NCBI RefSeq assembly: GCF_033568475.1
Contig: NC_133121.1
Location: 198,038,664-198,102,663, forward strand
DNA from: Henckelia pumila
Lineage: Eukaryota; Streptophyta; Magnoliopsida; Lamiales; Gesneriaceae
Reading direction: 5' to 3'
DNA length: 64,000 nt
Shown: piece by piece, positions 11,441-23,774 of the stretch
Position numbering within the stretch: position 1 is the first letter of the stretch
How the letters are laid out: every line of letters begins with the position of its first letter
Notes under the pieces: generated by a model
What the model was told of the DNA's origin: nothing
The model's input: the letters and a program-made list of their open reading frames with translations, nothing else
Databases searched by the model: none
Program-made: the position numbers and the translations under genes

Positions 11441-11547
11441 AAAATATAGAAGTCACAGGTCATGAACTATATTAAGCTCACGGTTTGTTCCACTGATATT
11501 TTTATTCACAAGCTACAGTTTTTTAAACAAAAACATAAAACAAAAAC

Positions 11548-12510
11548 TGACAGAAATCGTATTGTAATTGTAGGTTAAAATCAAGAGTCAGTGTTGTCCG
11601 TGGTGTCACAACATCAACGACAACACAGTGCAGCGGAAAATAAACAAAAATAAATAACACAAGAAATTAATTTTGCACGAGTATAAAAACTCGTGCGGGT
11701 GCCTTAGGGCTAAATATCACCAGTAAACGTAAGATCAGTCTTACAAAGATAATCCTAGTTATTTTACGAAAAATCATTAAATCCTAAATTTCTCAACAAG
11801 TTGAGAAATCAAATTTGCATCCTAAAATACAATCAGAGTATAAAAGAAATCAGATGCAACTCTCGTAGCCTAAATTTGAAGAGACAGTAAAGATCTTCAA
11901 CAACACAGTTCCCACAGTGTTATCTCTGATGTTTTCAACACGAACGGCAGCACGGAGACACTTAGTAACGACGACTACAAAATATCTTCAGAATCTTCGA
12001 ATTCTTCAATGTGATTTTTTCTGAAAGATCTCTGAATTCTCCTCTGAAGTGTCCGTTTGTTTGTGCTCAGAAATCCTTTACTTATAGATGAGAGTCCAAG
12101 CATGGAAGGATTTCCTTGTAGAGTCCTACACAATTAAGGAAATAAGTCTTTGTTAGGAATAAGATTCTTTTGAACACAAACAATAATATCTCGATAATAT
12201 TTGATAACAATGATAACCAATAATTCATTATCAAGATATTAATGAATCTAGGTAAATATCTATCTATAGATTTTCGATAAAAGCATATAATATTTAACCT
12301 ATCATATCATATCTTGATAATATTTTATAAACATAAATCACTTAATTTCCTAATCAAGATATAATATTCATTCTAGATAAATATCTATCCTAGTCAATAT
12401 CGAGAGCATATAATATTTATACTAGATCCTATCTTTGTCTAGAAGGCAAAATTCAAATGCAATCTAATTAATCTCAAGGTAGAAATTTCAAGGAATTAAA
12501 ATTTCTTTCA
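11548..12510 (-). repeat. Sirevirus 3' LTR
   Basis: 963 bp, same length as the partner at 30169. Contains two copies of the element's palindromic repeat (11591-11627, 11917-11953). Preceded on the minus strand by the PPT. Confidence 0.95.
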
Positions 12511-12620
12511 ATCTCCCCCTTTTTGCCTTTCTGGACAAAACTATCACAAAAAACTATAAACATAAACTCCCCCTGAGTTTAAAAGACTTCTCCCCCTGAA
12601 TTGTAAGTCTCCCCCTGAAG
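12511..12620 (-). promoter_or_regulatory. Polypurine tract and additional PPT-like copies
   Basis: On the minus strand AAAAAGGGGGAGAT directly precedes the 3' LTR (12511-12523), the expected plus-strand primer. Further CAGGGGGAG-type copies lie at about 12570, 12592 and 12611, and another at about 12938. Repeated PPTs upstream of the 3' LTR are a described hallmark of Sireviruses. Confidence 0.85.
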
Positions 12621-15600
12621 TGTTGTCCCTTGTGTTGGTAACACGACGGATAACATGGACAGTAACACGTGGGATTCTATAATTCATATATCAGAGCATA
12701 AGAGGGGTAGAAGAAGTTAATCTAGTTAAAACATATCAGAGCAATTAAAGCACATAACTAGAGCAAAACAAAACAGATATAATAATCAAAAAATTAAAGC
12801 AAAGATGAGATAAGGAAAAAAATATGGGGTGACACCAATCAATCCTAAAATTGATAAGTATCATATCCCTCCTGATCTTCAGTGTACTCATCCTCATCGT
12901 CCTTAGTCCCAGATGGACCAGCCTCATCTTGTGCATTCTCTCCCCCTTTTTGGCCAGAAATGCCAAATCTTGTGCGATAGTCACCTAACAAGGCTCCATA
13001 ATGATCCAAGTCCTCCTGGGCTTGGGAAACTTCTTTTCAGCATGAGTCATGAGAGCCTGAATGATAGAAACATAAAATTCCAGAGAAGAGGGTGTATGCA
13101 CAATTTCATCAGTTTCTTCAGTGTTGTCTCCCGTGTTGGCAACACCGGGAACAACATCAGCACCAGTAACAACAGCAGTAGATTCAGACCAAGGAAGGTC
13201 AAGGACAAGCTTTATCTTCCCTATTAATAAAGCAGCTGCAACCTGCAGATCTTCAGTCAGTTCAGAGATACCTTCACCAATCACAAAGCAAACCTTGAAA
13301 CTCCAAAATTCCATAGATCAAAGATGGAAAAGACAGATTGATGGATTTTAATATTCCATCTGCAAACTGGAGTATAGTCTTGAATACGAGTTTGCTAAAA
13401 TTGAAAGTGCTCTCAGTCTCTATAGAAAATGACACAAACGCTTGTGGTCGAGTCACCACGTTGAAGCTTGTAGAAAGCATCCAATTGCGTACAGCTGTTT
13501 TGTGTGAGATAGAGTAAAAGGATGTGAGCTTTGCAACAGAGAGTTGTCCAGGAAACTTTTGAGCAAACCACTAATGAGTAAGCATTAGCTTCATGAATAT
13601 CAGGGTGGTTCCCTACTTCAACATCCGGTGTGTCATAAAGAATATTGATGATGGCAGGGTTGAACAAAAAAAACTTTACTCTCACCAAAAATTCCAGCAC
13701 TGGTTTCCTGATGTAGGGCACCACTGGAGTAAAACTATAAAATAGTTTTTGAGCCTTTCAAAAATTCAACCAAATTGAACTTTCCATAGGCATCCGCATC
13801 GATATTCTTCTCATCAATCAGCCTCGATTCACATACAAGAGTCACACAGAAGTATCTTTTCCATAGTAGAACTTGTGGGAAAAGACAGTAGTCAAATAAA
13901 ACTCAGCAGCAGCCGTGTTGTCTGTGATGTTGGCAACACCATCAACAACACCAGCATCAGCATCATCTTCCTCGAAAAATTTGATTCCTCACTAGCTTAA
14001 GCATCAACCTAATCTTAGATGTGGAGGAATTATAAGATACATTGGGCCTGATTGCAGCAAATTATTCCAGCATCTCTTTATCAAGCTCATCATCGAAAGG
14101 TTGAGCAAAAACAACCACAGAATATCAGCCTTCCCTTGCTTCAGAATGTCCAGAACTTGAGTCAAGGAAGCTTCAGCATCATCATAAAAGACAATTTCCT
14201 CAGTAGCAATAGGAAGAACAAAAACATCAAATTCAATCATCAATCGATACTCAGCCAATAAGGCTTCATAGTATACACTGTCTTCCTTCTCCTCTCTTAT
14301 TTTCTTCACTACATGATCCATCAAAGATTGTACAAGAGCATGAGTGATCTGCATAAATTAGCTGTGGGAGCAGTGTTGCGCACAGTGTTGGCAACACGAG
14401 GCACAACATCAAATTCAGACCAGGTTAGGTCTATTTTCCCTTTTAGCAAAATATGAGCAGCCTTCAATTCTTAACCAACCAGAGACAAAGACACATCAAT
14501 GTCTCGGATAAAGCCATATTATTCCAGAATCCCAAAGATGAGGGATGGAAAAGGCAAATTTGTGGACTTTATCAACCTCCATCAGCAAATTGAAATATGA
14601 ACTTGAATATCAACTTCAACAAACTTGAAAAGAAATCAAGTTCCAATTGCAAAAATTATCACTCCTTGTACTTGGTTATCATAGTAGATTTGGTTGAAGG
14701 AGTCTCGTTCTTCACAACACTAATTGATTTTCAGCAGAACACCTTTCTCTTCTACATCAAAAGTGCGTTATAGAGCAGTGATAACAACTGAATCAAACAT
14801 ATATTCGCTCATGCACAGACACTCTGTCAAAATTGGTAGATTTCTCAGCATCTACACCAGCAGCGAGGTTTGTAAAGAGTTCCAAAAAAGTCTTTCGACT
14901 GTGATGAACAAAATCAAAAAACAGTAGCAAAAAGACCTCGAGTCTTGAACAAATTCAACCAAATTCTGCCTCTTGCAAGCATCCAGATCAATCTTCTTCT
15001 CTTCAATGAACTCATGGTTGACATACAGATGTCAATCAACAATAGAAGCTTCTGAATATAAATTGTGAGATAAGGAAAGTGACATGTCACAATCTGCATA
15101 AACAGTGTTGCCTCCAGTGTTGGCAACACCATTCACAACATCATCACCAGCAGAATCTTTAGTGTTCGCTTCCTCAAATTCATCATCCTCAGAGATGAAA
15201 GATGAAATACCAAACATATTAGGCCTATTATCTGCAAGTTTTTGTTGCATATCTGCATCCGGTTCTTCCTCAATGACATCATAATTAGGCACATGTTTGG
15301 AAAAACCAAAAACAAAAAGACAATCTGATTAGCACAGAAATCAGATAAGCTTAAATATAATCAAAGAGAGAGAATGTAGGAAGACAATTTTATGACTACA
15401 AAGACCAATTAAGCATAAGAATGATCAAATCAATGAGTAATATATGATTAAAAGAAATTCATTGGTCAGTAAAAAGAAATTCAAACATTCAAACAGTCAC
15501 CTTCTGAAAAACTCATCTAGAAACACTTACCAACGAAAATTATTATGGGTAAAACTTTTCAAATCGAGGAAATAAAATCCAACCCAACTATGAAAATAAT

Positions 15601-16370
15601 CCGAGATTGAAAGCAATCAAAATTCCCATAAATAACTCCACATCGGCTCAACTCCACTACATCATTGTTAATCACAAAATTCATTTTTCAGTAGATAGAG
15701 TATTTCACCAAATTTGTTCGTTTAGAACGTCAAACCCTGAACAAAAAATATTCACAATTCTGAATGCATATGCATGTCTTATTTTATGCCTAAAACAGAA
15801 TGTAACATAAAAATAAAATGCAACCACAAGCAAATGATATGTTGACAAGTGTAGTGTTGCCTCTCATGGTTCCAACATCATCAACAACACCATAGTTTTT
15901 CAAAAAGCATTTGAGACATACACACTTGATTACCCTTGATTTCAGAAAATTTTCAGAAGTGGTAGCCTGCACACTAAAAGAACAGTCTTCATTGGACTCA
16001 ATTAGGTAGCTTTTTCCATTTTCTTCCGATTATTGATAAAGTTTGTACATATGACATTGGTCATAAAACTTATTAAAAAGCTTAACACTGAATTTGCAAA
16101 ATCACCTTTCACATGGGACAAGAACATGGAATACACGTACATCCCTCAACTACTTAGTGGTTTAGTCAGAGTTCCATAAACAAGGGTCAGTGTGTTTAAT
16201 AAAAATTTTGCTGAAAAACTTGGCATCAGTCGAATCACTGTAACAGAGATTAAAACACTACACATCACAAAGTGAATGCAAAATGCCTAAAATCCTAAAC
16301 ATGCATGAAAAAGAAAAAACAGCAGTGTTATCTATGGTGTTGTAACACCGGCGACAACACCAGCAAATGA
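12621..16370 (-). pseudogene. Sirevirus 3' (env-like position) region, degenerate
   Basis: About 3.7 kb between the pol stop and the PPT, where many Sireviruses carry an extra reading frame. Here only short broken minus-strand frames remain (for example 14354-14004 with TEEIVFYDDAEASLTQVLDI, and 15292-15032). The region contains a diverged tandem duplication, about 13121-14370 versus 14373-15300: GAATTGAAC/CAAATT-type segments and peptides such as IDEKNIDADAYGKFNLVEFL and IEEKKIDLDACKRQNLVEFV correspond. Both modules carry palindromes at equivalent positions. Function is unknown; no convincing envelope features (signal peptide, fusion, TM) are visible. Confidence 0.6.
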
Positions 16371-18032
16371 TTATAATGCACACATGCTGAGAGACCTCCA
16401 AAGAGTAGAGAATCTCTCTAAAACTAAAACTTTTGTGAATATAACTATCAGTTGGTTATTAGTTCCAACAAAATCCATTCGGATCACACTTTTTTCTACC
16501 AAATCTCGAATAAAGTGACGCCGAATGTCAATGGGTTTTGTGCGAGAGTGTTGAACTGGGTTTTCTGAAATGTCAATCGCACTCAAATTATCACAAATGG
16601 GGGGTTCACTTTTAAATTCATAATCCTCTACCATTTGGTTCATCCAAAGGAGTTGTGAACAAAAACTTCTATTTCCATGATAAAAACACCCTCCCATAGT
16701 GCATGTTCTATCATTCAAAACCCCAGCACATAAACACACTGTAAAACCAACAAGAATGATATTTGTGTCCCTAGTGTACCACAATCTCAAATCCAAGGTG
16801 TCGAAGGTGTATCTTAAGATACATTTTACTTCTTTTAAAAGTGTGACCTTAGGATCAGATTGGTACCTAGCACATAAACACACACTAAACATGATATTAG
16901 CATGAATTGCAGTTAAGTACAAAAAACTTCCAATCACGATGTGGTACATGGTGTTGGCAACACCGGCCGCAACACCATTCTTACCCAACTTTTCACTAGA
17001 TCCTATTGATGTTTTCATGCTTTTAGTGTTCTCATTACAGAAATTTTTCACCAAAATTTTGACATACTTGCTTTGGGACAGAAAAATATCATCATGTATT
17101 TTCTTAACATCAAAACCAAGAAAATAACTCAACTCAACTATCATGCTCAATTCAAAGATGGAAGACATGCATTCAACAAAATCATCAACATGCTTTTGAG
17201 AAGAAGCACAAAAAATGATGTCATCCACAAAAACTTGGCAAACAGGTATTTCACCTTTGGACTTTTGAATAAAAAAAGTTTTATCAAACTTACCTCGTTT
17301 GAAGCCAATTTCAAGAAGATGTTCAATCAACCTTACCTCGTTTGTGGACATGAAACTCACGCATACTAACCCAATCACCTTGAGGTAGTCCACTTTGTCC
17401 TTCATCCGACTTTGCATTGTTCCAGAAGCATCTTCAAAAGTCTGTGATGATGGATGGTTCTTCTGTATTTTGCTTGAAATGTCCTTAACATCATTTATCA
17501 AAACAACATAATCATTTCTTGGCTGATTATCTTCAGTTTCAGTCACTGTTAGACCCGATGTTGTGCTTGATGTTGCAACATCAGAGACAACACTTGGATC
17601 TTTCAATGGACTGAAAATTTCCAGCAGATCATCCTTAGTAATTTTTCCTTCGATATCTGCAAAATCATCAAAATCTACATTAATAGATTCCATAACTGCT
17701 CCAGTTCTCAGATTACACATTCTACATGCATGACTATTCAAAGCATATCCAAGAAACAAGCATTTTTCACTTTTGGAATCAAATTTGGCTAGGTGATCTC
17801 TTTCATTCAAAATAAAATAAATACAGCCAAAAACATGAAAAAATTTATGGTTTGGCCTCTTTCCCATGAGAATCTCATAGGAAGTTATAGTAGAACCACT
17901 CCTTAAGTATACTCGATTCAATGCACGACAAGCTGTATCCACGACTTCTGCCCAAAATATTTTTGAGATATTCTTTGAGCTCAGCATCACCCTAGCCATC
18001 TCCTGCAACGTTCTATTCTTTCTTTTGGCCAT
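16371..18032 (-). pseudogene. Sirevirus pol: integrase C-part, RT remnant, RNase H remnant
   Basis: 553-codon open segment. It starts at MAKRKNRTLQEMARVML; the family normally has Glu where Lys follows MA, so the third catalytic acidic residue of integrase is lost. Then come FHVFGCIYFILNERDHLAKF and FLGYALNSHA, a palindrome-encoded linker (DVATSSTTSG), and SRMKDKVDYLKVIGLVCVSF. Most of the reverse transcriptase fingers/palm is missing, joining directly to VRLIEHLLEIGFKRGK (deletion near 17345). The FVDD box (VCQVFVDDIIF) is kept, as are IGSFLYLTA and SVCLCARYQSDPK. RNase H lacks the segment before QLLWMNQMVEDYE but retains NPVQHSRTKPIDIRRHFIRD. It cannot encode working RT or RNase H. Confidence 0.9.
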
Positions 18033-18041
18033 GCCATTGTG

Positions 18042-18353
18042 TTAAGGAGTTTTTGGGGCAGAAAACTCATGTGATATGCCATTCTTATCACAAAAATATA
18101 AAGAGTTCTCAAAAATCTTACCATGATCGGTCCTGATCCTTCCAACCTTCAAGTTATGTAGGTTAGTAATCTTTGTGAGTAAATTATTAAAAATATCAAA
18201 CATATCCAACTTCTCTTTGAAGAATCTTACTCGTGTAAAACGTGAGAAGTCATCAACACACACAAAAAAAAAACTTCTTACCTCCATAGCTTTCCAGTTC
18301 CATAGGATCCATTGACTCCAAATGCAAAAGCTCAATGCACCATGTTGTCCCAA
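18042..18353 (-). pseudogene. Sirevirus integrase N-part
   Basis: Contains VCVDDFSRFTRVRFFKEK (first catalytic Asp) and GRIRTDHGKIFENSLYF (second Asp), ending APKTP with a TAA where a Gln codon is usual. It overlaps the preceding frame at a run of about ten T (minus strand) near 18262-18271, where the frame shifts. So integrase is interrupted by one frameshift and one nonsense change. Confidence 0.88.
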
Positions 18354-19257
18354 AGTGTTGTAACACGGGGTGCAACACGAGAGTTTTCTTACCTATTTGG
18401 CATGCACCACATACATATGGAACTCCAGAATTCAAAATAAACATACCTTGGACAGCTTCATACTTACACAGATTTTTCAATGCCTCCAAATTTACATGAC
18501 ACAACTTTTGGTGCCATAAATCAAGATCATTCACTTTCATGTAGTTGCAGACACGTTCCTCTCCAAATTGGTAGTAATCTGCTGATCTTGTACCTATCAA
18601 AACACATATGTTAGCATAATCAAAAACTTCACAAGTATTTTTATCAAACTTGACATGAAAATCATCATCACACAATTGACTAAAAGATATCAAATTTGAG
18701 TTTAGTCCCTTGACATGTAGCACATTGTGAAACTTTGAAAATCCTTCTACGTTCAGTGTTCCTTTACCAACAATCCTTCCTTTTTCAATATCTCCATAAG
18801 TCACTTTACCACATCTTTGTTCAATCCGATGTTCTTTCGAACCTGTAATGTGGTGTGAGCTTCCTCTATGAAAGTACCAGTAACCTGCAAAGTTAATTTT
18901 CAAGGAAGTATAAACATCAAAATACTGAAAATCAAACTTTCGTACCCAAATTTTCTTTGTTGTGGGTCTGTTTTTGGTGGTGTTGCGCCTGGTGTTGTGC
19001 AACACGGGGGGCAACATCAGCTTTGACTTCCAATACATGCAGTCATTCCTGGTCTTGAAACAAAAGGGCCTGATGTGATCTGATTTGAAACAGTAATGAC
19101 ACATAAAATGACGCTTCCATTGCTTTGGCTTTTGAGGAGGAACACGCTCTTTTGATGTAGAATTCTGGAATGACAGAGCGACAATGGGTGTGCTAGAAGT
19201 ATTGCTACCTTCTTTCACAAACACTGTTGGTTTTGATGATTCTCCAACTTCAAACAC
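18253..19257 (-). pseudogene. Sirevirus Gag C-part, protease, GAG-pre-integrase
   Basis: Includes a second zinc knuckle (CHYCFKSDHIRPFCF, CX2CX4HX4C) and a palindrome-encoded linker (PPVLHNTRRNTT). The protease site WYFHRGSSHHITGSKE reads His-Arg-Gly where the family has Asp-Ser-Gly, so the protease should be dead. GKGTLNVEGFSKFHNVLHVK, LNSNLISFSQLCDDD, the HHCC zinc finger (DLWHQKLCHVN ... CGACQIGK) and another palindrome-encoded linker (VLHPVLQHFGTT) follow. A frameshift near 19265 separates it from Gag, and a poly-T frameshift ends it. Confidence 0.88.
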
Positions 19258-19264
19258 TCTGTTT

Positions 19265-20095
19265 TTATAACCCTAGACCAGTCTTACCATCTTTACCCAT
19301 TATAAAATCAAGCTTAGATGTACTTGAATTAAACTTATCAAGATTTAGAGTTACCTTTTCAAGCTCCCCCTTATCATTGCAGAATTCAAGATTTTTCTTA
19401 CCTAGAATCACTTCAAGTTTGGCCATGGCAGACTTCAAATCAGAATTTTCTTTAGAGAGAGTTGTGTTCAACTTGTTCTGTTTGATCCGATCAGCATACA
19501 ACTCCTCATAAAGATTCTGTACACACTTTAGAGTTATATCATCAGTGACAGCTTCCTGATCACCAAAATTACCAAGAGTAGATGTATTCAAGCAAACTGA
19601 TTTTTCACTGGTGTTGCGACTTGGTGTTGCAACACCGGAGGTAACACCCAGTGGATTGACTTGAAAACACCTCTTTTCTTTCAACAATGCAGCCAGGGAG
19701 GTATGATCTTCTTCATCATTCTGTTCTTGATCTCTGTCAGAGTCATCATCACTCAAGAACATAGCCATACCTTTGTGGAATCGATTTGCACATTCAATTG
19801 CATAGTGTCCATATCCATTGCATTCCCTGCATTGTACATAATCAAAATTCTTGGTATTAGATTCATAATTAACAACATACCTTGGTCGAGATGGTTCTCG
19901 AGTAGGTGACACCCTCAACAGATTTTCAGGAGCAGGAAAACTAGGGTGCTTAGATTGTTGTCCAAATTTCTGTTTGTCTTTTCTCTTCAAATAATCTTCA
20001 AACTTCTGGATGATCAAAGAAATTGAATCTTCACATAAATCTGACATATTGACTTCCGGTGGTCGGAATCTGACGTCAACAGCCGGCACGTCCAT
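19265..20095 (-). pseudogene. Sirevirus Gag, internally deleted
   Basis: The start chosen is MDVPAVDVRFRPPEVNMS at 20095, the first ATG after the leader, only 36 bp from the CACTA insertion. It keeps SLIIQKFEDYLKRKDKQKFG and a zinc knuckle CRECNGYGHYAIECAN (CX2CX4HX4C), a Glu/Asp-rich stretch, a palindrome-encoded segment (GVTSGVATPSRNTS) and a coiled coil (LYEELYADRIKQNKLNTTLS). The large N-terminal capsid-like (UBN2) domain seen in related elements is absent, indicating deletion. Ends with a stop at 19265 and a frame change. Confidence 0.8.
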
Positions 20096-20130
20096 GATAA
20101 ACCTACAAAACAAAAATAACCAGAATCTCT

Positions 20131-20435
20131 CACTACAAGAAAAATGCTCATCAACAACACTCAATAGACAACGTTTTTATGTAAAAACCGTTGTCTTGCA
20201 CTTTATAACAACCGTTTTAATTAAAACCGTTGTGTTTTACTCTTGTGTTAATAAAAAAGACAACATTTTACTTAAAACCGTTGTCGTTTAAGGGTATAAG
20301 ACAACGGTTTTAAACGATTGTTGTCTATGAGCGTGTATTTTGGACCTACGACAACGGTTTTACAGGACTGTTGTCTATGAGCATTTTTTATTGACAAAGG
20401 ACAACGGTTTTATAACACTGTTGTCTTTAAGCTTC
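20131..20435. repeat. CACTA left TIR and subterminal repeats
   Basis: TIR followed by about eight copies of ACAACGGTTTTA / AAAACCGTTGT in both orientations (20166-20432). Such arrays are binding sites for the element's TNPA-like factor in En/Spm; that role here is inferred. Confidence 0.9.
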
Positions 20436-23400
20436 TTTTTAATTTATTATGTCATTTTTAATTAATTTTTTTTTTTTAAAAAAAATAAAACCTAAAATCG
20501 CTTTTGCAAGTCACGCCTTTAATTTTCTCACTCCCACACTTAACCTTTTCACTCACCCTCGATCGGCCTCACTCACGCTCAGCACTCTCAACGCCCGATG
20601 GAAAAATCTGGCCGCAACTCCAATCTCTTCCTTCTCCGGTGATTTTTCTCTATCGCTTGCGTGGATTCATCTCGTTTCTGGCCATCTGCTCCACCGTATG
20701 TTAAGCACTCTGCCGTGACAAGAAGCCCTAAATCCAAAATTGTAAGTTTTCAGAAGTCACCCAAATCGGTTCGTGAAATTTCAAGATCGTGAGCTTTTCG
20801 TGAATGTTGATGACTATAATCATTTTTACATAAACCTCTGTATCATTGTTGGTTTGCTCGCAGGTTTGAAGCAAAATCCCCTGGACCCATGTAAAACAGC
20901 GAGCAATAGGCGTTTGATGAAAAGTGTGAGAGGATACATATTGAAGGCTTGAATTGATGGAGACACGCTAAACCCGAGGGAACTTTTGCATTGGAAGCTA
21001 TCAAGTGGGGAACCGATTATTTCATAAGGCACACCCTCATCCTCGTGTCTGTGGGCTCAGGTATATTTATAGCTACATATTATTAGATGAATAAATTATG
21101 CTATATTTAAAGCAATGCGATATCTTTTTAGATCTGCTTTTTGCGTGGCTTCTCTGATTTGGGAGTTGGAAACTTCGTAGTCACAGGTTTGTTCTTCTCT
21201 GATTTTTTCTGTTTGTTTTGCTTCCACATGTTGTAAATGAGTACAGACCAAAGCTCCCAGTTACAAATACCTGTCTAAGAAAGTGGTTGAATGTCTGGTT
21301 GTGGATTGTGAATGCTTTTAAATGTCTGTGTTGTGTAGTCTATTTTAGATGTTGACGTCACAGTTCAATAGCTACTACAAAACTTTAGTCAACCAAGATA
21401 GGCCATTTCAACGACTGTTTTAATAATCTTTATATGACTGGTTTTTGAACAATCTTTGATGATGATTCTACATTGCTTGTTCTACATCTCGACTGAAAAC
21501 TCAAGAGTTCTAACTAAGGTTTACTTTACTCCTCTTCCCTCGGCAAAAGAGGACCCCAAAAGTGTTCTTTTGCTTCCTCAGTCCTGTGTTATTATAATGT
21601 TTTCTTACTTCACTGAAAAAGTAAAAGATTATGAAATCTCTGAGAAGAAGGGTGCAATTACCCTCCTTCTTCTCACATGTTATTTTTCATGTGATGATAT
21701 TGTTGATTTGGTGATGATGATCCTCTGTTTTGATTCTCTGTTATTTGGGTTGTTTTTGTTTTCTTTTTTAATTGTGCTTATATTATATGATAATATATAT
21801 AATTCTGTTTATACATGTATAAGTAATTTTAATATGAATAATTGTTATGAACTTGATTTATTTTGTTAGTATGATCATTTCTCTGGTTTTGAAAGTGTAT
21901 TGCTACATTTGTACATATCAATAAAGTCTTCTTATTTTCTCATCTATGGATTCAAATTAATTGCTTGGTGAAATTTCATGATTGAGAATGAAAATCATAC
22001 TCAACCTTCTTAATTCTTTAATAATTGGTTTATGATAATCGTACTTGATTTTATTTATTTTAAAAAAAGGTGAAGTTATCTTTAGTTTGCAATTTTAATA
22101 TGATGTTAGTTTGATTATGTGAATTTATTTACAAGTTTTGAAGATACAATACTATAAAACAAATGATGGCAGTTCAATATTTTGCCGAATAAAATAAACA
22201 TTTTTAAATTATTGATCGATCAACTCTAACACAGTGAGTCTTGAGTGTTGGTGGGACCATGCTATATACCCTCCTTTCAATTCTTACCGAATTTCCCCCA
22301 AAGCAGGGCAGCAACTCGAGACTCATGGACTGGAATTGATTTTCGTGTGCTGGAAAATTTGTGTGCCCTGGTAGTGAAAACTCGGAATGATTGGTGAGTG
22401 AGACTGCGTTGCTGCGGCAAAATGTTGATATCAGCTGCTGTATTGTTCCATTTTGCATCCTACATTTGCAGACCAATTGTTAAATCTTTCATTGAATTGG
22501 CAAAGAATGCAATATTAGTGTTTTGTTTCTCAATTAACACAGCTTGATTCTCCTGTGGGAATTTGACTTTCGCAAGAATTTCATCCAATATATCTACTTG
22601 CATTTCTACCGCCATTATCGACTCTCAAGGATTTAAGAGCTCAATGAGAGCACCAAATGATTCGTAACCAATTTGAGAGATCTAATCTCGTAGAGAATTA
22701 AAGAAGGAATAGAAGAATCCAGGAAAAGAAAATGAGAATTGGATTAGAATTCAGATTCAGAAAAAAGTTCAGATACAACTGCCTAACTCTTTTCTCTCTT
22801 TCCCCACTTTTATATTCTACAATTCTAGTTGAAGTAACTAACTTGTAACTATTGTATACAACTAACTATCTATTTCATGAATTGAATTACAAAGTCTTCC
22901 AATTTTCTTGGTAGTTTTTTGTCCTCTTTTTCTTCATCTTTGCAAACATTATCTTTAGCTGTATCAGTGCATTGAAGTAGATGTAAATCCACCACATTTA
23001 ATTGAACGTATATGTAGATCCACAACATTTAATTGAACGCTTACTGATTGAGCTAAACTATTCTTATATTTGTTATCTCCAGTTGATTGGAGTATCTCAG
23101 TTAGAATTTGAGGAAAAAATGGGTGAAGAATGACATGATTCAGTTTAAGTCTGAGATTTAGCAAAAACTCAGGATGATTTAGTTCAAGTCTAAGATTTAG
23201 CCAAACTTGGATCTCTAACTGCTTCCATAATTGAATTGTGTAGATGCCCTTTTTTGTTCCTATGTGTGTGCGTTTGTGGTTGCTTATGTTGAGTTGAGTC
23301 ATCGACAATTTAAACCTGGATACAAAATTAGATGCGAGCAAAATGGTTGGGGCTGGAGGAAACGATAATATCTGGATTTATATACGAACTTTATATAACT

Positions 23401-23774
23401 TCTCAACCATGTGATGACATTGATTGGTTGCTTGATGCTGATTCATCATCCAATCATTTCATTTTCATGTATTATATTTTTATCAGATTGACTGTCCACC
23501 ACTTATAATTTATTTAACCCACATATCATAAATTTAAAAAGAAATATTTTTCTCATGCAGTTGTGTAGAAAAATGAGACATGTTATATTTCATGTTATAT
23601 TTTTTAAAAATATGGATTATATTTTCTTATGAGTACTGTTTTTTCTGTCACAAAATTTTATGATTATTTGGTTACTATTTGCAATTGGAGTTATGTTAAG
23701 ATCTTGCTGTATGACCTACAAACTATTTTGAATGTAGGTTCTAGATCATTTTTGGGTGATTAGCTACATCAACA
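20436..23774. other. CACTA 5' interior, no clear gene
   Basis: Mostly AT-rich. At 20520-20720 a short C/T-rich stretch looks like plant 5' UTR sequence. On the minus strand 22450-22680 carries ATTTGGTGCTCTCATTGAGC followed by an ATG frame (MAVEMQVDILDEILAKVKF), resembling a gypsy leader and gag start, possibly a small LTR-element fragment. The open frame at 21456-21869 is Phe/Ile/Leu-rich and AT-driven; I do not call it a gene. Confidence 0.35.

Larger units (their letters stand above)
11591..19647. repeat. Dispersed tripartite palindrome family (14 copies)
   Basis: Each copy is about 37-40 bp: left arm RTGTTG, 5-7 variable bases, core GTGTTG(G)CAACAC or close variant, 5-6 variable bases, right arm CAACAY. 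Copies start near 11591, 11917, 12620, 13121, 13915, 14373, 15105, 15854, 16324, 16941 (left arm decayed), 17558, 18342, 18980 and 19611. They occur in LTR, 3' region and coding sequence. In gag-pol they fall at linkers and are read in more than one frame (GVATP, VLHPVLQH, PPVLHN, GVANT). Two more copies lie in the 5' LTR. None was found in the nested CACTA or outside the Sirevirus. Confidence 0.9.

Noticed and set aside
13121..15300. Sirevirus envelope gene
   Set aside because: The position is right, but there is no signal peptide, transmembrane segment or cleavage motif, and the frames are broken; kept only as an env-position region.
16699..17369. Plus-strand open frames opposite the Sirevirus pol
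   Set aside because: They are antisense shadows of the minus-strand pol, which has clear domain matches.
11591..19647. Regularly spaced palindromes as a CRISPR-like array
   Set aside because: Spacing is hundreds of bases and irregular, the repeats lie inside a eukaryotic retrotransposon, and there are no unique short spacers or cas genes.
21456..21869. 137-codon open frame in the CACTA 5' interior
   Set aside because: Composition is AT-driven, rich in Leu/Phe/Ile, with no motif or splice context that supports a protein.
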